Source: Acidobacteriota bacterium (GTDB lineage Bacteria; Acidobacteriota; Terriglobia; Terriglobales; SCQP01). From it: a stretch of 58,478 bases of DNA. A model generated the notes under the pieces. The model saw only the letters and a program-made list of their open reading frames with translations. It did no database searches and was not told the DNA's origin. Shown here one piece after another: positions 24,704 through 33,213 of the stretch. Location of the stretch: contig DAHVCP010000014.1 of assembly GCA_027314025.1 (NCBI GenBank), forward strand, positions 1 through 58,478. The letters are read 5' to 3'. Within the stretch, counting starts at the first letter, position 1. Each line of letters starts with the position of its first letter. The translations under genes were made by a program, and so were the position numbers.

Positions 24704-24769
24704 AAAACGCCGCTGCGGAATGCCGCCCTCGACCCGATGAGCGATCGCCCCATGGGGGCGGTTCCATTA

Positions 24770-24802
24770 TTGACATTCGTCGCTACCCCCCTTGTAGGGG
24801 GT
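24770..24802 (+). promoter_or_regulatory. Promoter with overlapping CsoR-like inverted repeat
   Basis: TTGACA (24770-24775), a 17-bp gap, then TGTAGG (24793-24798). The -10 region is covered by the near-perfect inverted repeat ACCCCC-CTTGTA-GGGGGT (24785-24802), within TACCCCCCTTGTAGGGGGTG. C-tract/G-tract palindromes of this kind are operators of CsoR/RcnR/FrmR-family repressors, which respond to copper, nickel or formaldehyde. No such repressor gene is in the window. The nearest downstream coding material is the small ORF at 24883 and the M1-like gene at 25061. Confidence 0.45.
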
Positions 24803-24882
24803 GTGTATTTCATGGCACACTCTCGCAGCACTAGGGTGTAAGGAAAGGAACTGGCACGCACGGTCTCGACAAGCTGCCCCTG

Positions 24883-24990
24883 GTGGCAGGCTTGCTGGTT
24901 GCACTGTTGCTGCTTCCCTGGGTGGTAAAACGACCGCATTCGGAACGGCGTCGCCGCTTTTGGCGTTGGCGCCGTCGGCGTAGATGGTAG
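24883..24990 (+). CDS. Possible small membrane protein with an Arg-rich tail
   Basis: An unusual 35-residue frame: one membrane segment (AGLLVALLLLPWVV) then a highly basic tail with SERRRRFWRW and six consecutive arginines before the final Trp. AAGGAAAGGAA lies ~35 nt upstream, but there is no ATG in frame. The GTG at 24883 is the earliest standard start after an in-frame TAG near 24832; CTG codons lie just before it. It is downstream of the CsoR-like promoter. It could be a true small inner-membrane peptide, or a remnant of a larger gene that lost its start. Confidence 0.3.
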   Translation: MAGLLVALLLLPWVVKRPHSERRRRFWRWRRRRRW

Positions 24991-25060
24991 CGTAAAGCTG
25001 CTGCGGCGCTCGCCGGGAACACTGCCGTGGCTGAGGCGGTTGACCGCAGCGAGCCAAGTG

Positions 25061-27781
25061 ATGGGGTCGATTCGGATTGTCGCCAACCAGGCCTTCGTGC
25101 GGTGTCGCGGATGCCGCCACAACGGACGCACCGCCCCCATTCGGCCTGCACAACGTGCCGCGCCGGCGGCTTCACGCCGCGATCGTGTTTGCGCGCAAGT
25201 GCCGGCGCTCGCCCTGGCCGCGCTAGTCTCCCAGGCCGCCCTGGCCATTGGTCTCGCCGCGGCGCCGGTTCCGCGGCAGCCCCGGCGTTCCGCGTCGCGC
25301 GGCGCACGCCCGCACGCGGCGTCCGCCTTGGACGCAGCGCACCTCCCGCCTCACCGCACCTATCACATCGTCAAGTACGTGCTTGCGCTCCACTTTGATC
25401 AATCCCACGGTGAGGTCTTTGGCGATGAAATCATCACCCTCAAGCCCCTGCATTCCGGCTTTCGCCGCTTTTATCTGGATTCCACGGGACTGACGATCAC
25501 CCGCGTCCGCCTGGTGACCGCTGGCGCGCCCTCCCGCCGCCTGGGCCATTTCCTCTGCCACTCCCGCTTGTGGATCACCTTAAAGCGCTCCTACCCGGCG
25601 GGCGCTCCCATCAAGGTCCGCATCGTCTACCACGGCTTTCCCCGCACCGGATTGTTCTTCGTCAACCCCACCCGCCACTATCCCCATTGGCCGCGCGAGG
25701 TCTACTCCCAGGGCGAGCCGGAGTTGAATCATTTTTGGTTTCCCTGCTGGGATTATCCCAACGACATGTCGGCGAGTGAGACCATCACAACCGTGCCCGC
25801 GGGGGAAATCGTGGTTTCCAACGGCCGATTGGTCCGCGTCACCCACGACGCGGGCCTGACGACCTATGACTGGAAGGAGTCCGTTCCGCACAGCTCGTAC
25901 CTCATCTCGATTGCCGTTGGGCCTTGGCGGCGCGTCGTGGAGCCGGACCGCAGGCTCGCGGTGGATGATTATGTTCCCCGCGGCGTTTCCGCCGCCACCG
26001 CCCATCGCTCCTTTCACCTTACGCCGGACATGATTGGCTTTTTCTCCCGGGCCGCCGGCGTGGCCTATCCCTATGAGAAATACGCCCAAACCACCGTCCA
26101 CAATTTCATCTTTGGTGGCCAGGAAAACGTCAGCGCCACCACCCTGACCGATGCGACCTTGCATAGCGCGCGCGCCGATCTGGATTTTCCCAGCACCGCT
26201 CTGGTGGCCCACGAACTCGGCCAGCAGTGGTTTGGCGACTACGTCCAGGGCCGCGACTGGGCGGATATCTGGCTCAATGAAGGCTTCGCCACCTATCTGC
26301 AAGCCCTGTACACCCAATACCACTCGGGTTTTGACGCCTACCGGCTCGAAATCTACCGCGACCAAAGAGCCGCCCAGCGGGAGGAACGAAAGACGCCGCG
26401 TCCGTTGGTGTTCCGGCGTTTTCGCGATCCCTTGGACATGTTCGACGCCATCACCCACCAGAAGGGCGCCGCAGTGCTGGACATGCTTCGTTATGTGTTG
26501 GACGGGCCCGGTGCCCTCCAGCAGCCCGCTTCGCAGCGCGAGCCGCTATTCCGTGCCCTGCGGGCTTATCTGCTTACCCATCGCGCCCGCGCGGTTGGCA
26601 CCCCGGCCTTGGTTCATTCCGTCGAAGCCGCAACCGGCCGGCGCCTCGGATGGTTTTTTCACCAGTGGGTATATCAGCCGGGCGTGCCGGCGTATCGCGT
26701 CTCCGCGCGCTACGATTCCGCCCGCGGCGTGGAACGCGTGGCGATCCGCCAGATACAGTCCGCGAACGCCGCGCCTCCGGTGTTCGTCATGCCCATCCAA
26801 CTCGCTTTCTTTGGAGGCCGCCGGCGGCGGGTGGTCCAGGTGTGGGATGACCGGCGCTCCGAGGTGTTTCATGTGCATCTCAACTTCCAGCCGCAATGGG
26901 TGGATTTCGATCCCCACGACTTCATTGACAAGCGCTTGCAATTTCACCCTCCGGTTGCCGCGCTCATCGCCGCTGCCGAGCGCGATCCGGCGATGATGAG
27001 CCGCCTGTGGGCGGTCCGGCAGCTCGGCCGCCTGCCGCGGGCGCAAGGGCGTACCAGCCGGGTGGTCCGCGCCCTCGTGCGCGTGCTTCGCACCGACTCC
27101 TTTTATGCCGTCCGGGCCGCCGCGGCAGCCGGTCTCGGTCGAACCCGCCGCGCACCGGCCCGGCGCGCGTTGCTCGCCGCTTTGTGGCAATCCGACAGTC
27201 GCGTGCGGGCTGCCGCCGTCGCCTCGCTGGCCGCATCCGCGCGCCGCCCGACGGTCTTCCGCGCCCTGCGCCACGCTCTGCATCATGATTCCAGTGAGCG
27301 GGTCGCGGCTGCGGCGGCGCAAGCGATCGGGTCGTCCGGTGACGGCCGGGCCTTCGCCTGCTTGCGCGCCGAGGCCGCCCAGCCGCTCGCGGTGCATGTG
27401 ATGCCAGCTGTGTTGGCGGGCTTGGCCGCGACCGGCAATCCCCGCGCCGCAGGGATTCTCTTGGCTGCCGCGGCGCCCGGGCGGCCCGAGCCGATTCGCC
27501 TCGCCGCCCTGGGAAGTCTTCCCCGCCTACAGGCGGTCTGGCCCGAGGCGCTGCGCCCCGCACTCATCCGCACCGTCCAGGGGGCGTTGCATGACCCGTA
27601 TTTGCTGACCCAGTTGGAGGGCGCACAAGTCGCCGGCTCGTTTGGCTTGCGTCAATTCCGCTCCCTCATCCGCGGCGATTTGCATGCCCCGCTTCCGTTT
27701 CAGCGTCGCCTCGCGCGATCGGTCCTGCGTCAACTGGGCGGGACGACTTACCACCACGCGCTCGCGCCTGCGGCGCATTGA
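25061..27781 (+). CDS. M1 (gluzincin) aminopeptidase homologue with altered active site, C-terminal HEAT repeats
   Basis: 906 residues from the ATG at 25061 (a TTG 7 codons upstream is also possible). N-terminal Arg-rich leader, then a hydrophobic stretch (ALAALVSQAALAIGLAAAP). The M1 domain includes FIFGGQENVSATTL (the GxMEN motif with Q for M), HELGQQWFGDYV and WLNEGFATY. The zinc motif HExxHx18E reads H384-E385-L-G-Q388...E407, so the second His ligand is Gln (CAG, 26222-26224). The proton-donor Tyr of the YxKG motif is H466 (THQKG, CAC at 26456-26458). The last ~260 residues are HEAT-like helical repeats (AVRAAAAAGLGRTRRAPARR). Both changes suggest a non-peptidase role. It stands alone. 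Confidence 0.88.
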   Translation: MGSIRIVANQAFVRCRGCRHNGRTAPIRPAQRAAPAASRRDRVCAQVPALALAALVSQAALAIGLAAAPVPRQPRRSASRGARPHAASALDAAHLPPHRTYHIVKYVLALHFDQSHGEVFGDEIITLKPLHSGFRRFYLDSTGLTITRVRLVTAGAPSRRLGHFLCHSRLWITLKRSYPAGAPIKVRIVYHGFPRTGLFFVNPTRHYPHWPREVYSQGEPELNHFWFPCWDYPNDMSASETITTVPAGEIVVSNGRLVRVTHDAGLTTYDWKESVPHSSYLISIAVGPWRRVVEPDRRLAVDDYVPRGVSAATAHRSFHLTPDMIGFFSRAAGVAYPYEKYAQTTVHNFIFGGQENVSATTLTDATLHSARADLDFPSTALVAHELGQQWFGDYVQGRDWADIWLNEGFATYLQALYTQYHSGFDAYRLEIYRDQRAAQREERKTPRPLVFRRFRDPLDMFDAITHQKGAAVLDMLRYVLDGPGALQQPASQREPLFRALRAYLLTHRARAVGTPALVHSVEAATGRRLGWFFHQWVYQPGVPAYRVSARYDSARGVERVAIRQIQSANAAPPVFVMPIQLAFFGGRRRRVVQVWDDRRSEVFHVHLNFQPQWVDFDPHDFIDKRLQFHPPVAALIAAAERDPAMMSRLWAVRQLGRLPRAQGRTSRVVRALVRVLRTDSFYAVRAAAAAGLGRTRRAPARRALLAALWQSDSRVRAAAVASLAASARRPTVFRALRHALHHDSSERVAAAAAQAIGSSGDGRAFACLRAEAAQPLAVHVMPAVLAGLAATGNPRAAGILLAAAAPGRPEPIRLAALGSLPRLQAVWPEALRPALIRTVQGALHDPYLLTQLEGAQVAGSFGLRQFRSLIRGDLHAPLPFQRRLARSVLRQLGGTTYHHALAPAAH

Positions 27782-27923
27782 ACCCGGGACCCAACCGTCC
27801 CCGCCGGCCCGGCGGAGATCGAGGAGATGAAACATTTTCAGCGAGCGATTACGGGCAACAAAGAGCTAGTGCGCATAAATTTCGCGAAAATGTCCTTTCG
27901 CGCGGGGGCCGCGCCTTTTGCCC
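27782..27923. other. Short gene-like fragment after the M1 gene
   Basis: GAGGAG directly before an ATG at 27827 opens MKHFQRAITGNKELVRINFA in sequence noticeably richer in A/T than its surroundings, then runs into repeat DNA. It could be a truncated small gene; no function can be proposed. Confidence 0.25.
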
Positions 27924-28003
27924 GCCGATCAAAGCGGCGCCCCGCGCCGCGCCGATCAAAGCATGGCGCCCCGCCGCAGGCGGGGCTGGGACCCGCGCCA
28001 ATC
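27924..28003 (-). repeat. Family-B repeat, copy B6, with an internal duplication
   Basis: GCCGATCAAAGCGGCGCCCC and GCCGATCAAAGCATGGCGCC are tandem starts; the full element then reads GCGCCCCGCCGCAGGCGGGG, CTGGGACCCGCGCCAATCCT. The ...GGGCTGGGGCCCGCGCC core links it to B1 and B5. Confidence 0.6.
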
Positions 28004-28075
28004 CTTAGGATGTTCCCGTTCGGACCGCTACGGGCGCGTATCCCGGCTTGGGTGGCGTGGACTCCGCGGGTTCCG

Positions 28076-29716
28076 CTACTGCCGCCAGGGCTCGCCCGCG
28101 CGCTGTCGCGCCAACAGAATGCGATGCGCGCGCTGCTCCAGCGCCTCGGCCCGGGGCATCAGCTTGATCGCCTCCTGTACCTCGGGGTCGTGGTTGAGCA
28201 GCACTTCCATGCCGGCGTTTTGGCCGTAAAGGCTGGTAATCACCTTGGAGCGCAGCTCCAGCCGCACCCATTCGGCGTTGGCCTTCAATTCCTCGGGCGT
28301 AAAGGGAATGTGTTCCTTCTGCAAGAAGCGGCCAAACTTCGCCACCGTGCCCGGCGGCGGCTGCCAGCTGCGGGGCAGCTTGGTGTTCTTGGCCAACAAA
28401 TCGTCGGCGAAATCCAGCAAAGCGCCGCGGTCGAGCACGTTGTTCTGGAAGTCGTTGGCGCCGTCGAACGCCTCGGTGAAGAACTCTTGGAGATGCACCT
28501 TCGGCAGCACCACGTCCGGAGTAATCCCCCCGCCACCGTACACGATACGTCCATCGTCGGTATGCTTTTCGATCCGGTTGGGGTTGTTCTTCACTTTGTC
28601 CCGGGCGTAGTAGTAGTCGTACAAGGACATCCCCGCGTAGGGCCGCTGGATCAACCGCCCGCTCGGCGTATAGTAATGCGCCGTGGTCAGCGCCAGCCCA
28701 GTGCCGTCGCTGAGGGGAAACACCGTCTGCACCAAGCCCTTGCCAAAGGTCGTTTGCCCCACGATCAAGCCGCGGTCGTGGTCCTGAATCGCTCCGCTGA
28801 CGATCTCCGAAGCGCTGGCGGTGAAGTTGTTCACCAGCACCACCAGCGGAAACTGGGCGCCATCGGCTCCCCGCCGGGCGTACAGCTTCACAACCGGCGA
28901 GCTGCGTCCGCGGTGACTGACAATCAATTGGCCCTTGGCCAGGAACTGGCTGGCCACGCCCACCGCTTGCGTGAGCAAGCCGCCCGGGTTGTCGCGCAGG
29001 TCCAAGATCATTCCGCGCAGATGCTGCGGGCCTCCCGCCTTTTGGATGGCGGCGCGGATTTCCTGGCTGCTGGTCTCCATGAACTCGGAGAGATGGAGGT
29101 ACAGAATGCCCGGCGCCGCCATATAGTCCGCGTCCACGCTGCCGTGGTTTACCTCCGCGCGAATCAGCGTAAAGTGCAGTGGGTGGGCGTGCCCCGCCCG
29201 CATGATGGACAAATGCACCGCGGTGCCTTTCGGTCCCTTGAGCAGGTCCGCCACCTTGTCCAGGCTCAGCCCAATGGCGGATTTTCCATTGATGGCGTAA
29301 ATGATGTCACCGGGCCGCAAGCCTGCCTTGTCCGCTGGCGTGCCGGGGAAAGGCATTTGCACCATGACCGAGTCGCCCTGGCGGACGATGGACATGCCGA
29401 CGCCGTAATACCGCCCGCTTTGGTCCTCCTGCATCCGCGCGAAGGCTTTGGGCCCATAGAAGCTCGAGTGCGGGTCGAGGGTGCGCAGCATGGCGGGAAC
29501 CGCGCCGTCGTAGATGGCCCTATTGGGCTTGACTGGGGTGGCGAAATGCGTCTGCACCACGCTATAGACATGGGCGAATGCGCGCAGGTCGTTTTGCAGT
29601 TGGCCGCCGCTGGACTGCGCTTGGGTGGCGGCGACCTTCGGGCCGTACAGCCCGCCCACGATCGCGCAAACCACCAGCACCAGGGGAATAAGAAGCAGGC
29701 TGCGATTTTTACTCAT
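28076..29716 (-). CDS. C-terminal processing protease (CtpA/S41 family)
   Basis: 546 residues, anchored by an N-terminal helix (LLLIPLVLVVCAIVGGLYG). Order: helical N-domain (VYSVVQTHFATPVKPNRAIY, LDPHSSFYGP), a PDZ domain at ~95-180 (GVGMSIVRQGDSVMV, GTPADKAGLRPGDIIYAING), then the S41 protease core with LDLRDNPGGLL, the nucleophile Ser in NNFTASASEIVSGAIQ, and the general-base Lys in TTFGKGLVQTV. The C-terminal ~150 residues are an extra helical region ending in RILLARQRAGEPWRQ. It degrades or trims exported proteins in the periplasm. Single gene with its own promoter. Confidence 0.94.
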   Translation of the reverse strand: MSKNRSLLLIPLVLVVCAIVGGLYGPKVAATQAQSSGGQLQNDLRAFAHVYSVVQTHFATPVKPNRAIYDGAVPAMLRTLDPHSSFYGPKAFARMQEDQSGRYYGVGMSIVRQGDSVMVQMPFPGTPADKAGLRPGDIIYAINGKSAIGLSLDKVADLLKGPKGTAVHLSIMRAGHAHPLHFTLIRAEVNHGSVDADYMAAPGILYLHLSEFMETSSQEIRAAIQKAGGPQHLRGMILDLRDNPGGLLTQAVGVASQFLAKGQLIVSHRGRSSPVVKLYARRGADGAQFPLVVLVNNFTASASEIVSGAIQDHDRGLIVGQTTFGKGLVQTVFPLSDGTGLALTTAHYYTPSGRLIQRPYAGMSLYDYYYARDKVKNNPNRIEKHTDDGRIVYGGGGITPDVVLPKVHLQEFFTEAFDGANDFQNNVLDRGALLDFADDLLAKNTKLPRSWQPPPGTVAKFGRFLQKEHIPFTPEELKANAEWVRLELRSKVITSLYGQNAGMEVLLNHDPEVQEAIKLMPRAEALEQRAHRILLARQRAGEPWRQ

Positions 29717-29788
29717 CGTCTACGCCGGGGAATGCGGTCGCGCTGGCAATAGCAGGAAGGTCGGACCTAAAACTTTGCGTTTACGCGC

Positions 29789-29794
29789 AGTATA
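29789..29794 (-). promoter_or_regulatory. -10 promoter element of the S41 protease gene
   Basis: On the minus strand TGCTATACT (extended -10, hexamer TATACT; plus-strand AGTATA at 29789-29794), giving a leader of about 65 nt. No -35 at standard distance, which is usual for extended -10 promoters. Confidence 0.5.
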
Positions 29795-30175
29795 GCAGAG
29801 GGATCACGGAAGGGTTCCCAACTCCCGGCCCGCGGGCGGGGAACCCAGCCGCGGACGCCTCGCATGGCCCGCGGGCGATGACGCTCCCCGCGCCTCCGCC
29901 CGCGGTTGCGACCGTGGCTGCGGCTTCATGGGACGCTTCGGTCAGAGCAGCGCCGCGCCGTGAAGGGTTGCCCTGCCGGCGCCGCCCGCCGGGCCCAAAC
30001 GGGAGCGTTCTTCGCCGCCGCCCGCCACGGGCGAGCCCGGGGCGGGGAAGCCCCGGTTCCGGAGTCGAGCGCCATAGCCGCGCCGCGCGCGTAGCCCTAC
30101 CCGAAGCGGGTCCAATCTGTTCTATGATCGCTAGAGCGGGCGTGCCGCTCGCCTTCCGGCGCACGCCCGGTTCTC
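29795..30175. other. Intergenic region between divergent protease and tat genes
   Basis: About 380 bp, GC-rich. A CCGGGGCGGGGAAGCCCCGG hairpin lies at about 30039-30058 and TATGAT, a possible -10, at 30123-30128, about 48 nt before the tatA/B start. No gene seen. Confidence 0.45.
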
Positions 30176-30784
30176 ATGAATTTCGGCGCCGATCTTATCT
30201 TTTTCTTTTTCCTTGCCTTCCTGGTCTTCGGCCCGCGCAAGCTGCCGGAGATCGCCCGCACGGTAGGCAAGGCGATGGCGGAGTTACGCCGCGCTAGCAA
30301 CGAGTTCCGCTTTTCCCTCGAGGAGGAAATTCGCAACGCCGATCTGGCGGATGAAGCCAAAAAAGCCCAAGCGACGCTGAGTTCCCATCCTGCCGCCGGC
30401 CTCCCCGCCGCCAATCCCGACGCCGCGAATCCCGAGCAAGAAGGAACCGGGGAAGAAGTTGCGGCGGAGCGCGCCGCGGACGGTGAGGACGCCGAGGGAG
30501 AGTTTTCCACGGGTGAGGGACCAGCGCACTGGCACGAGCACGATTACCGCGGTTATGGGGAAGAAGACTTCGCCGCGCCGGAGTGGGAAGCCGAGGCGCA
30601 CGACGCGGATGAAACCGGCGAGGAGGTAGACGCGGAGAGCGAACCCGCGGAGGCCGAAGAGGTTCGGCCGGAGCAGGACGTGGCGGCGCATTCCCCGGCG
30701 TCCAATCCGCCGGATTCCGCCGGCGTGGCGGGCACGGTGCCCGCCACCGAGCGCCCCTGGCCCGCGCCGGAGCGGCGCACCTAG
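30176..30784 (+). CDS. TatA/TatB-type twin-arginine translocase subunit
   Basis: 202 residues. The N-terminus is diagnostic: a membrane helix (NFGADLIFFFFLAFLVFG), then the GPRKLPEIARTVGKAMAELR hinge and amphipathic helix. The extended charged tail (from ~residue 60, rich in Glu/Ala/Pro) is longer than in TatA and favours TatB; FGPRKLPE is shared by both. It is followed 39 bp later by tatC on the same strand. Together they move folded proteins with RR signal peptides across the inner membrane. The acidic, low-complexity tail (EEVDAESEPAEAEEV) is poorly conserved and probably disordered. No separate tatA is seen nearby. Confidence 0.9.
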   Translation: MNFGADLIFFFFLAFLVFGPRKLPEIARTVGKAMAELRRASNEFRFSLEEEIRNADLADEAKKAQATLSSHPAAGLPAANPDAANPEQEGTGEEVAAERAADGEDAEGEFSTGEGPAHWHEHDYRGYGEEDFAAPEWEAEAHDADETGEEVDAESEPAEAEEVRPEQDVAAHSPASNPPDSAGVAGTVPATERPWPAPERRT

Positions 30785-30823
30785 CAGGAGGCGGATGCGG
30801 CGGCCGCGCCCCGCACAGTAACC

Positions 30824-31645
30824 ATGCCGGAAGAAGTGCAAACCGAACGCCCGCGCCGCCGCGCACCGTCCGAGGATCAACTGGGCGGAACGATGTCGTT
30901 CCTGGAGCACCTCCAGGAGCTGCGCCGCCGGATTTTCCTCTCCCTCTGCGGCGTCATCGTCGCCTTCACCGTTTGTTTCGGCTACGCCAACCAGATCTAC
31001 GCCTTTATGTCCCGGCCGCTCAAGGCGGCGTTCGCCGCCCACGGTCTGGCGGGACAAAAGCTGGTCTATCTCAACCCGATCACGCCCTTCAACCTGTATA
31101 TCAAACTGGCGCTGGTCGTCGGCCTTTTTCTCGCCTCGCCGTGGGTGCTGTATCAGGTCTGGCTGTTTATTTCGCCCGGGCTGTACAAAAAAGAACGCCG
31201 CTATGTCGTGCCGTTCGTTCTCTGCACCTCGGCTTTGTTCATCGCCGGCGGCGCCTTCGCCTACCTCTACGCCTTTCCCATCGCGCTCAATTTCCTCATC
31301 GGCTACGCCCATCAATTTCAGCCGCAGGTCACCATTGACGAGTATTTCAACCTGTTCACCACCGTCATCCTCGGCCTGGGCTTGATTTTCGAGCTGCCCA
31401 CCCTGATCTTCTTCTTGTCGCTGCTCGGCATCGTGAACGCCCGTTTTCTGCTGAAGAATTTCCGTTATGCCGTGCTGGGTATTTTCATCGTGGCGGCGGT
31501 GGTAACGCCGACCGCCGACATCACCACGATGCTGGTCTTCGCTACCCCGATGCTGGCCCTGTACACCTTGAGCATCGGCGTTGCGTATCTCTTCGGCAAG
31601 GATCGCCGCGACCGGCGCAAGGCAAAACGAGCGGCGGCGTCATGA
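30824..31645 (+). CDS. tatC: Twin-arginine translocase subunit TatC
   Basis: 273 residues with six membrane helices. Typical: a cytosolic start MSFLEHLQELRRRIFLSLCG, where the conserved Glu and Arg help bind the RR signal; the periplasmic loop with ITPFNLYIKLALVVGLFLAS (normally 'P...F...K'); PWVLYQVWLFISPGLYKKER; and the last helices ending LYTLSIGVAYLFG. TatC is the signal-peptide receptor of the Tat system. It forms an operon with the tatA/B gene upstream and overlaps the next gene by 4 bp (ATGA). The substrates probably include the gluconate-dehydrogenase-type subunit at 40986-41696, which has an RRDLLK signal. Confidence 0.97.
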   Translation: MPEEVQTERPRRRAPSEDQLGGTMSFLEHLQELRRRIFLSLCGVIVAFTVCFGYANQIYAFMSRPLKAAFAAHGLAGQKLVYLNPITPFNLYIKLALVVGLFLASPWVLYQVWLFISPGLYKKERRYVVPFVLCTSALFIAGGAFAYLYAFPIALNFLIGYAHQFQPQVTIDEYFNLFTTVILGLGLIFELPTLIFFLSLLGIVNARFLLKNFRYAVLGIFIVAAVVTPTADITTMLVFATPMLALYTLSIGVAYLFGKDRRDRRKAKRAAAS

Positions 31646-32253
31646 AAATCCTGATCGCCTTGGCGCAATCGCTGGGCGTGTTGGGGGTGTTCGGCCTGGC
31701 GTTTTGCGACAGTTTTTTCGTCCTCTTCGGCGCCAATGACATCGTTTTGATCGCCTTCGTCGCCAGCAAGGCCAGCTGGGGTTGGGCGGCGGCGGCGGCA
31801 TTGATGGCCACCATCGGCTCGGTCATGGGCACGCGCCTCATGTACCGGCTGGGCCGGCGCGGCGGGGCGGAGATGCTGCGTAAGCGCATTCCCGAACGGG
31901 CGCGGGAGCGCGTTTTGGGATGGACGCGGCGTTTCGGCGCGCTGCCCGTGGGCGTGGCCGCCATCATGCCTCCGCCCTGTCCCTTCGCACCCTTCGTGGT
32001 CGCCGCCGGGGTCGTTGAGGTGCCCAAGGCGCGGTTCAGCGTCTTTGTCGCCGCCGGCCGCGGCCTGCGATATTCGGTCGAGGCCTATCTTGCGATGCTC
32101 ATCGGCCGCAAGCTGCTGCACCACTTGGACGCGGTCTATTGGAAGGCGGTCGAGGTTGCCGCCATCGCTGCGGCCGTGGCGCTCGCCGGCTGGTTCATGT
32201 ACCGCTTGTGGCGGGCGCGGCGCCGGGTCTGGGGCGGCGCCTCCGGCGATTGA
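31642..32253 (+). CDS. DedA/VTT-type membrane protein
   Basis: 203 residues; start overlaps tatC's stop by 4 bp (ATGA), so it is translationally coupled. About five membrane segments: SLGVLGVFGLAFCDSFFVLF, WGWAAAAALMATIGSVMGT, and a C-terminal helix AIAAAVALAGWFMYRLW. The GTRLMYRLGRRGG segment and the APFVVAAGVVEVPKARF loop match the VTT/SNARE-associated (DedA) pattern: re-entrant half-helices with an Arg-containing loop. DedA-family proteins are flippases for undecaprenyl phosphate or phospholipids. That the same operon carries Tat genes may reflect only shared membrane housekeeping. Confidence 0.85.
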   Translation: MKILIALAQSLGVLGVFGLAFCDSFFVLFGANDIVLIAFVASKASWGWAAAAALMATIGSVMGTRLMYRLGRRGGAEMLRKRIPERARERVLGWTRRFGALPVGVAAIMPPPCPFAPFVVAAGVVEVPKARFSVFVAAGRGLRYSVEAYLAMLIGRKLLHHLDAVYWKAVEVAAIAAAVALAGWFMYRLWRARRRVWGGASGD

Positions 32254-32266
32254 GCCGCCGCCGAAG

Positions 32267-33184
32267 CTACTGCGCTTCCAGCATTCGCAGCGTTTCCATC
32301 ACCACCCGTCCCACCACCTTCAAGCTGTGCGCGCTGAGCTTGTTCATGGTGTCCTGCGCCGTGTGCCAATACGGCCCCGGCGTGGACGCGTTGTTCGGCC
32401 CGTAAGTGAAATCAATCAGGTCCACCGCCGGAATGCCGACTTTGAGAAATGGAATGTGGTCGTCCTCGATGCCCATGGACTGCTGGAAAAAGTAACGCGA
32501 GTCGCCGGTTTTTCGCGCGGCGGCGGCCACGAAGGAGTTCAGCCAGGCGGTGGAGTTAGTCTCTCGCGCCACGTCCAAATCCTTGTCGCCGATCATGTCC
32601 ACCAAGATCAGGGCATGAATGCGCGGCACCATGCCCTCCTTTTGCAGTTGCGCCGCCAAATGGCGGCTGCCATAGACGCTGTCGGTTGCGGTCCAATGCT
32701 TGACCGCCTCCTCGCCGTCCAAGAACAGCAGCCAGACCGGCGCCTTGGGCGGATCCTTGGCGAGCACCGCGCCGGCTTCCAGCAACAGTCCGGTGCTCGA
32801 TCCGCCGTCGTTGGCGCCGACGAACCGGAAGGGCTCGAACTTGGTGTCGTAATGGCCCGCCAACATTAGGATCTGGCCCTGGCGCGGCCCGAACTTCGCG
32901 ATGATGTTCTCCTCATGGAAAGCGCCGATGGGCGTGTGGGCAATATACCGGTCCCGCCCAATGCGCGCTCCGTCGCGGCGCAGTTGCGCCAGAATGTAGG
33001 CCTCCGTGCGGCGATGCGCCGCCGAGCCGGGCGGGCGCGGCCCGAAGGCGACCACGGCGGCCGTATAGCGGTAGGCGGCACGGCCGCTGAATCGCACGTG
33101 GGGACCCGACGCCGCGGCCAGCGGCGATGCGGCGGCCAACCACAACGCCATCCAACCCAATCCCGGACGGAGGAGCATGCGCAT
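32267..33184 (-). CDS. M28-fold protein similar to glutaminyl cyclase
   Basis: 305 residues with a signal peptide (LLRPGLGWMALWLAAASPLA). The zinc and active residues of the M28/glutaminyl-cyclase fold are present: MLAGHYDTKF, Asp in GANDGGSSTGLLLE, Glu-Glu in LFLDGEEAVKHW, and a C-terminal His in PYWHTAQDTMNKLS. The stretch W-T-A-T-DSVYGSRHLAAQL is close to the animal and bacterial glutaminyl-peptide cyclotransferase signature (W..DSLYGSRHLA), so forming N-terminal pyroglutamate on exported proteins is more likely than aminopeptidase action. Either of two ATGs (33184 or 33178) can start it. It ends 13 bp from the convergent DedA-type gene. Confidence 0.85.
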   Translation of the reverse strand: MRMLLRPGLGWMALWLAAASPLAAASGPHVRFSGRAAYRYTAAVVAFGPRPPGSAAHRRTEAYILAQLRRDGARIGRDRYIAHTPIGAFHEENIIAKFGPRQGQILMLAGHYDTKFEPFRFVGANDGGSSTGLLLEAGAVLAKDPPKAPVWLLFLDGEEAVKHWTATDSVYGSRHLAAQLQKEGMVPRIHALILVDMIGDKDLDVARETNSTAWLNSFVAAAARKTGDSRYFFQQSMGIEDDHIPFLKVGIPAVDLIDFTYGPNNASTPGPYWHTAQDTMNKLSAHSLKVVGRVVMETLRMLEAQ

Positions 33185-33213
33185 GGCTCGATGGTAGCAG
33201 CCGGCGCCGGCGC

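Larger units (their letters stand above)
24378..24769. other. Intergenic region with tandem and family-A repeats
   Basis: About 390 bp after the YceI-like gene. It holds the ~20-bp tandem repeats (24583-24643) and copy A6 (24641-24703). No gene seen. Confidence 0.5.
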
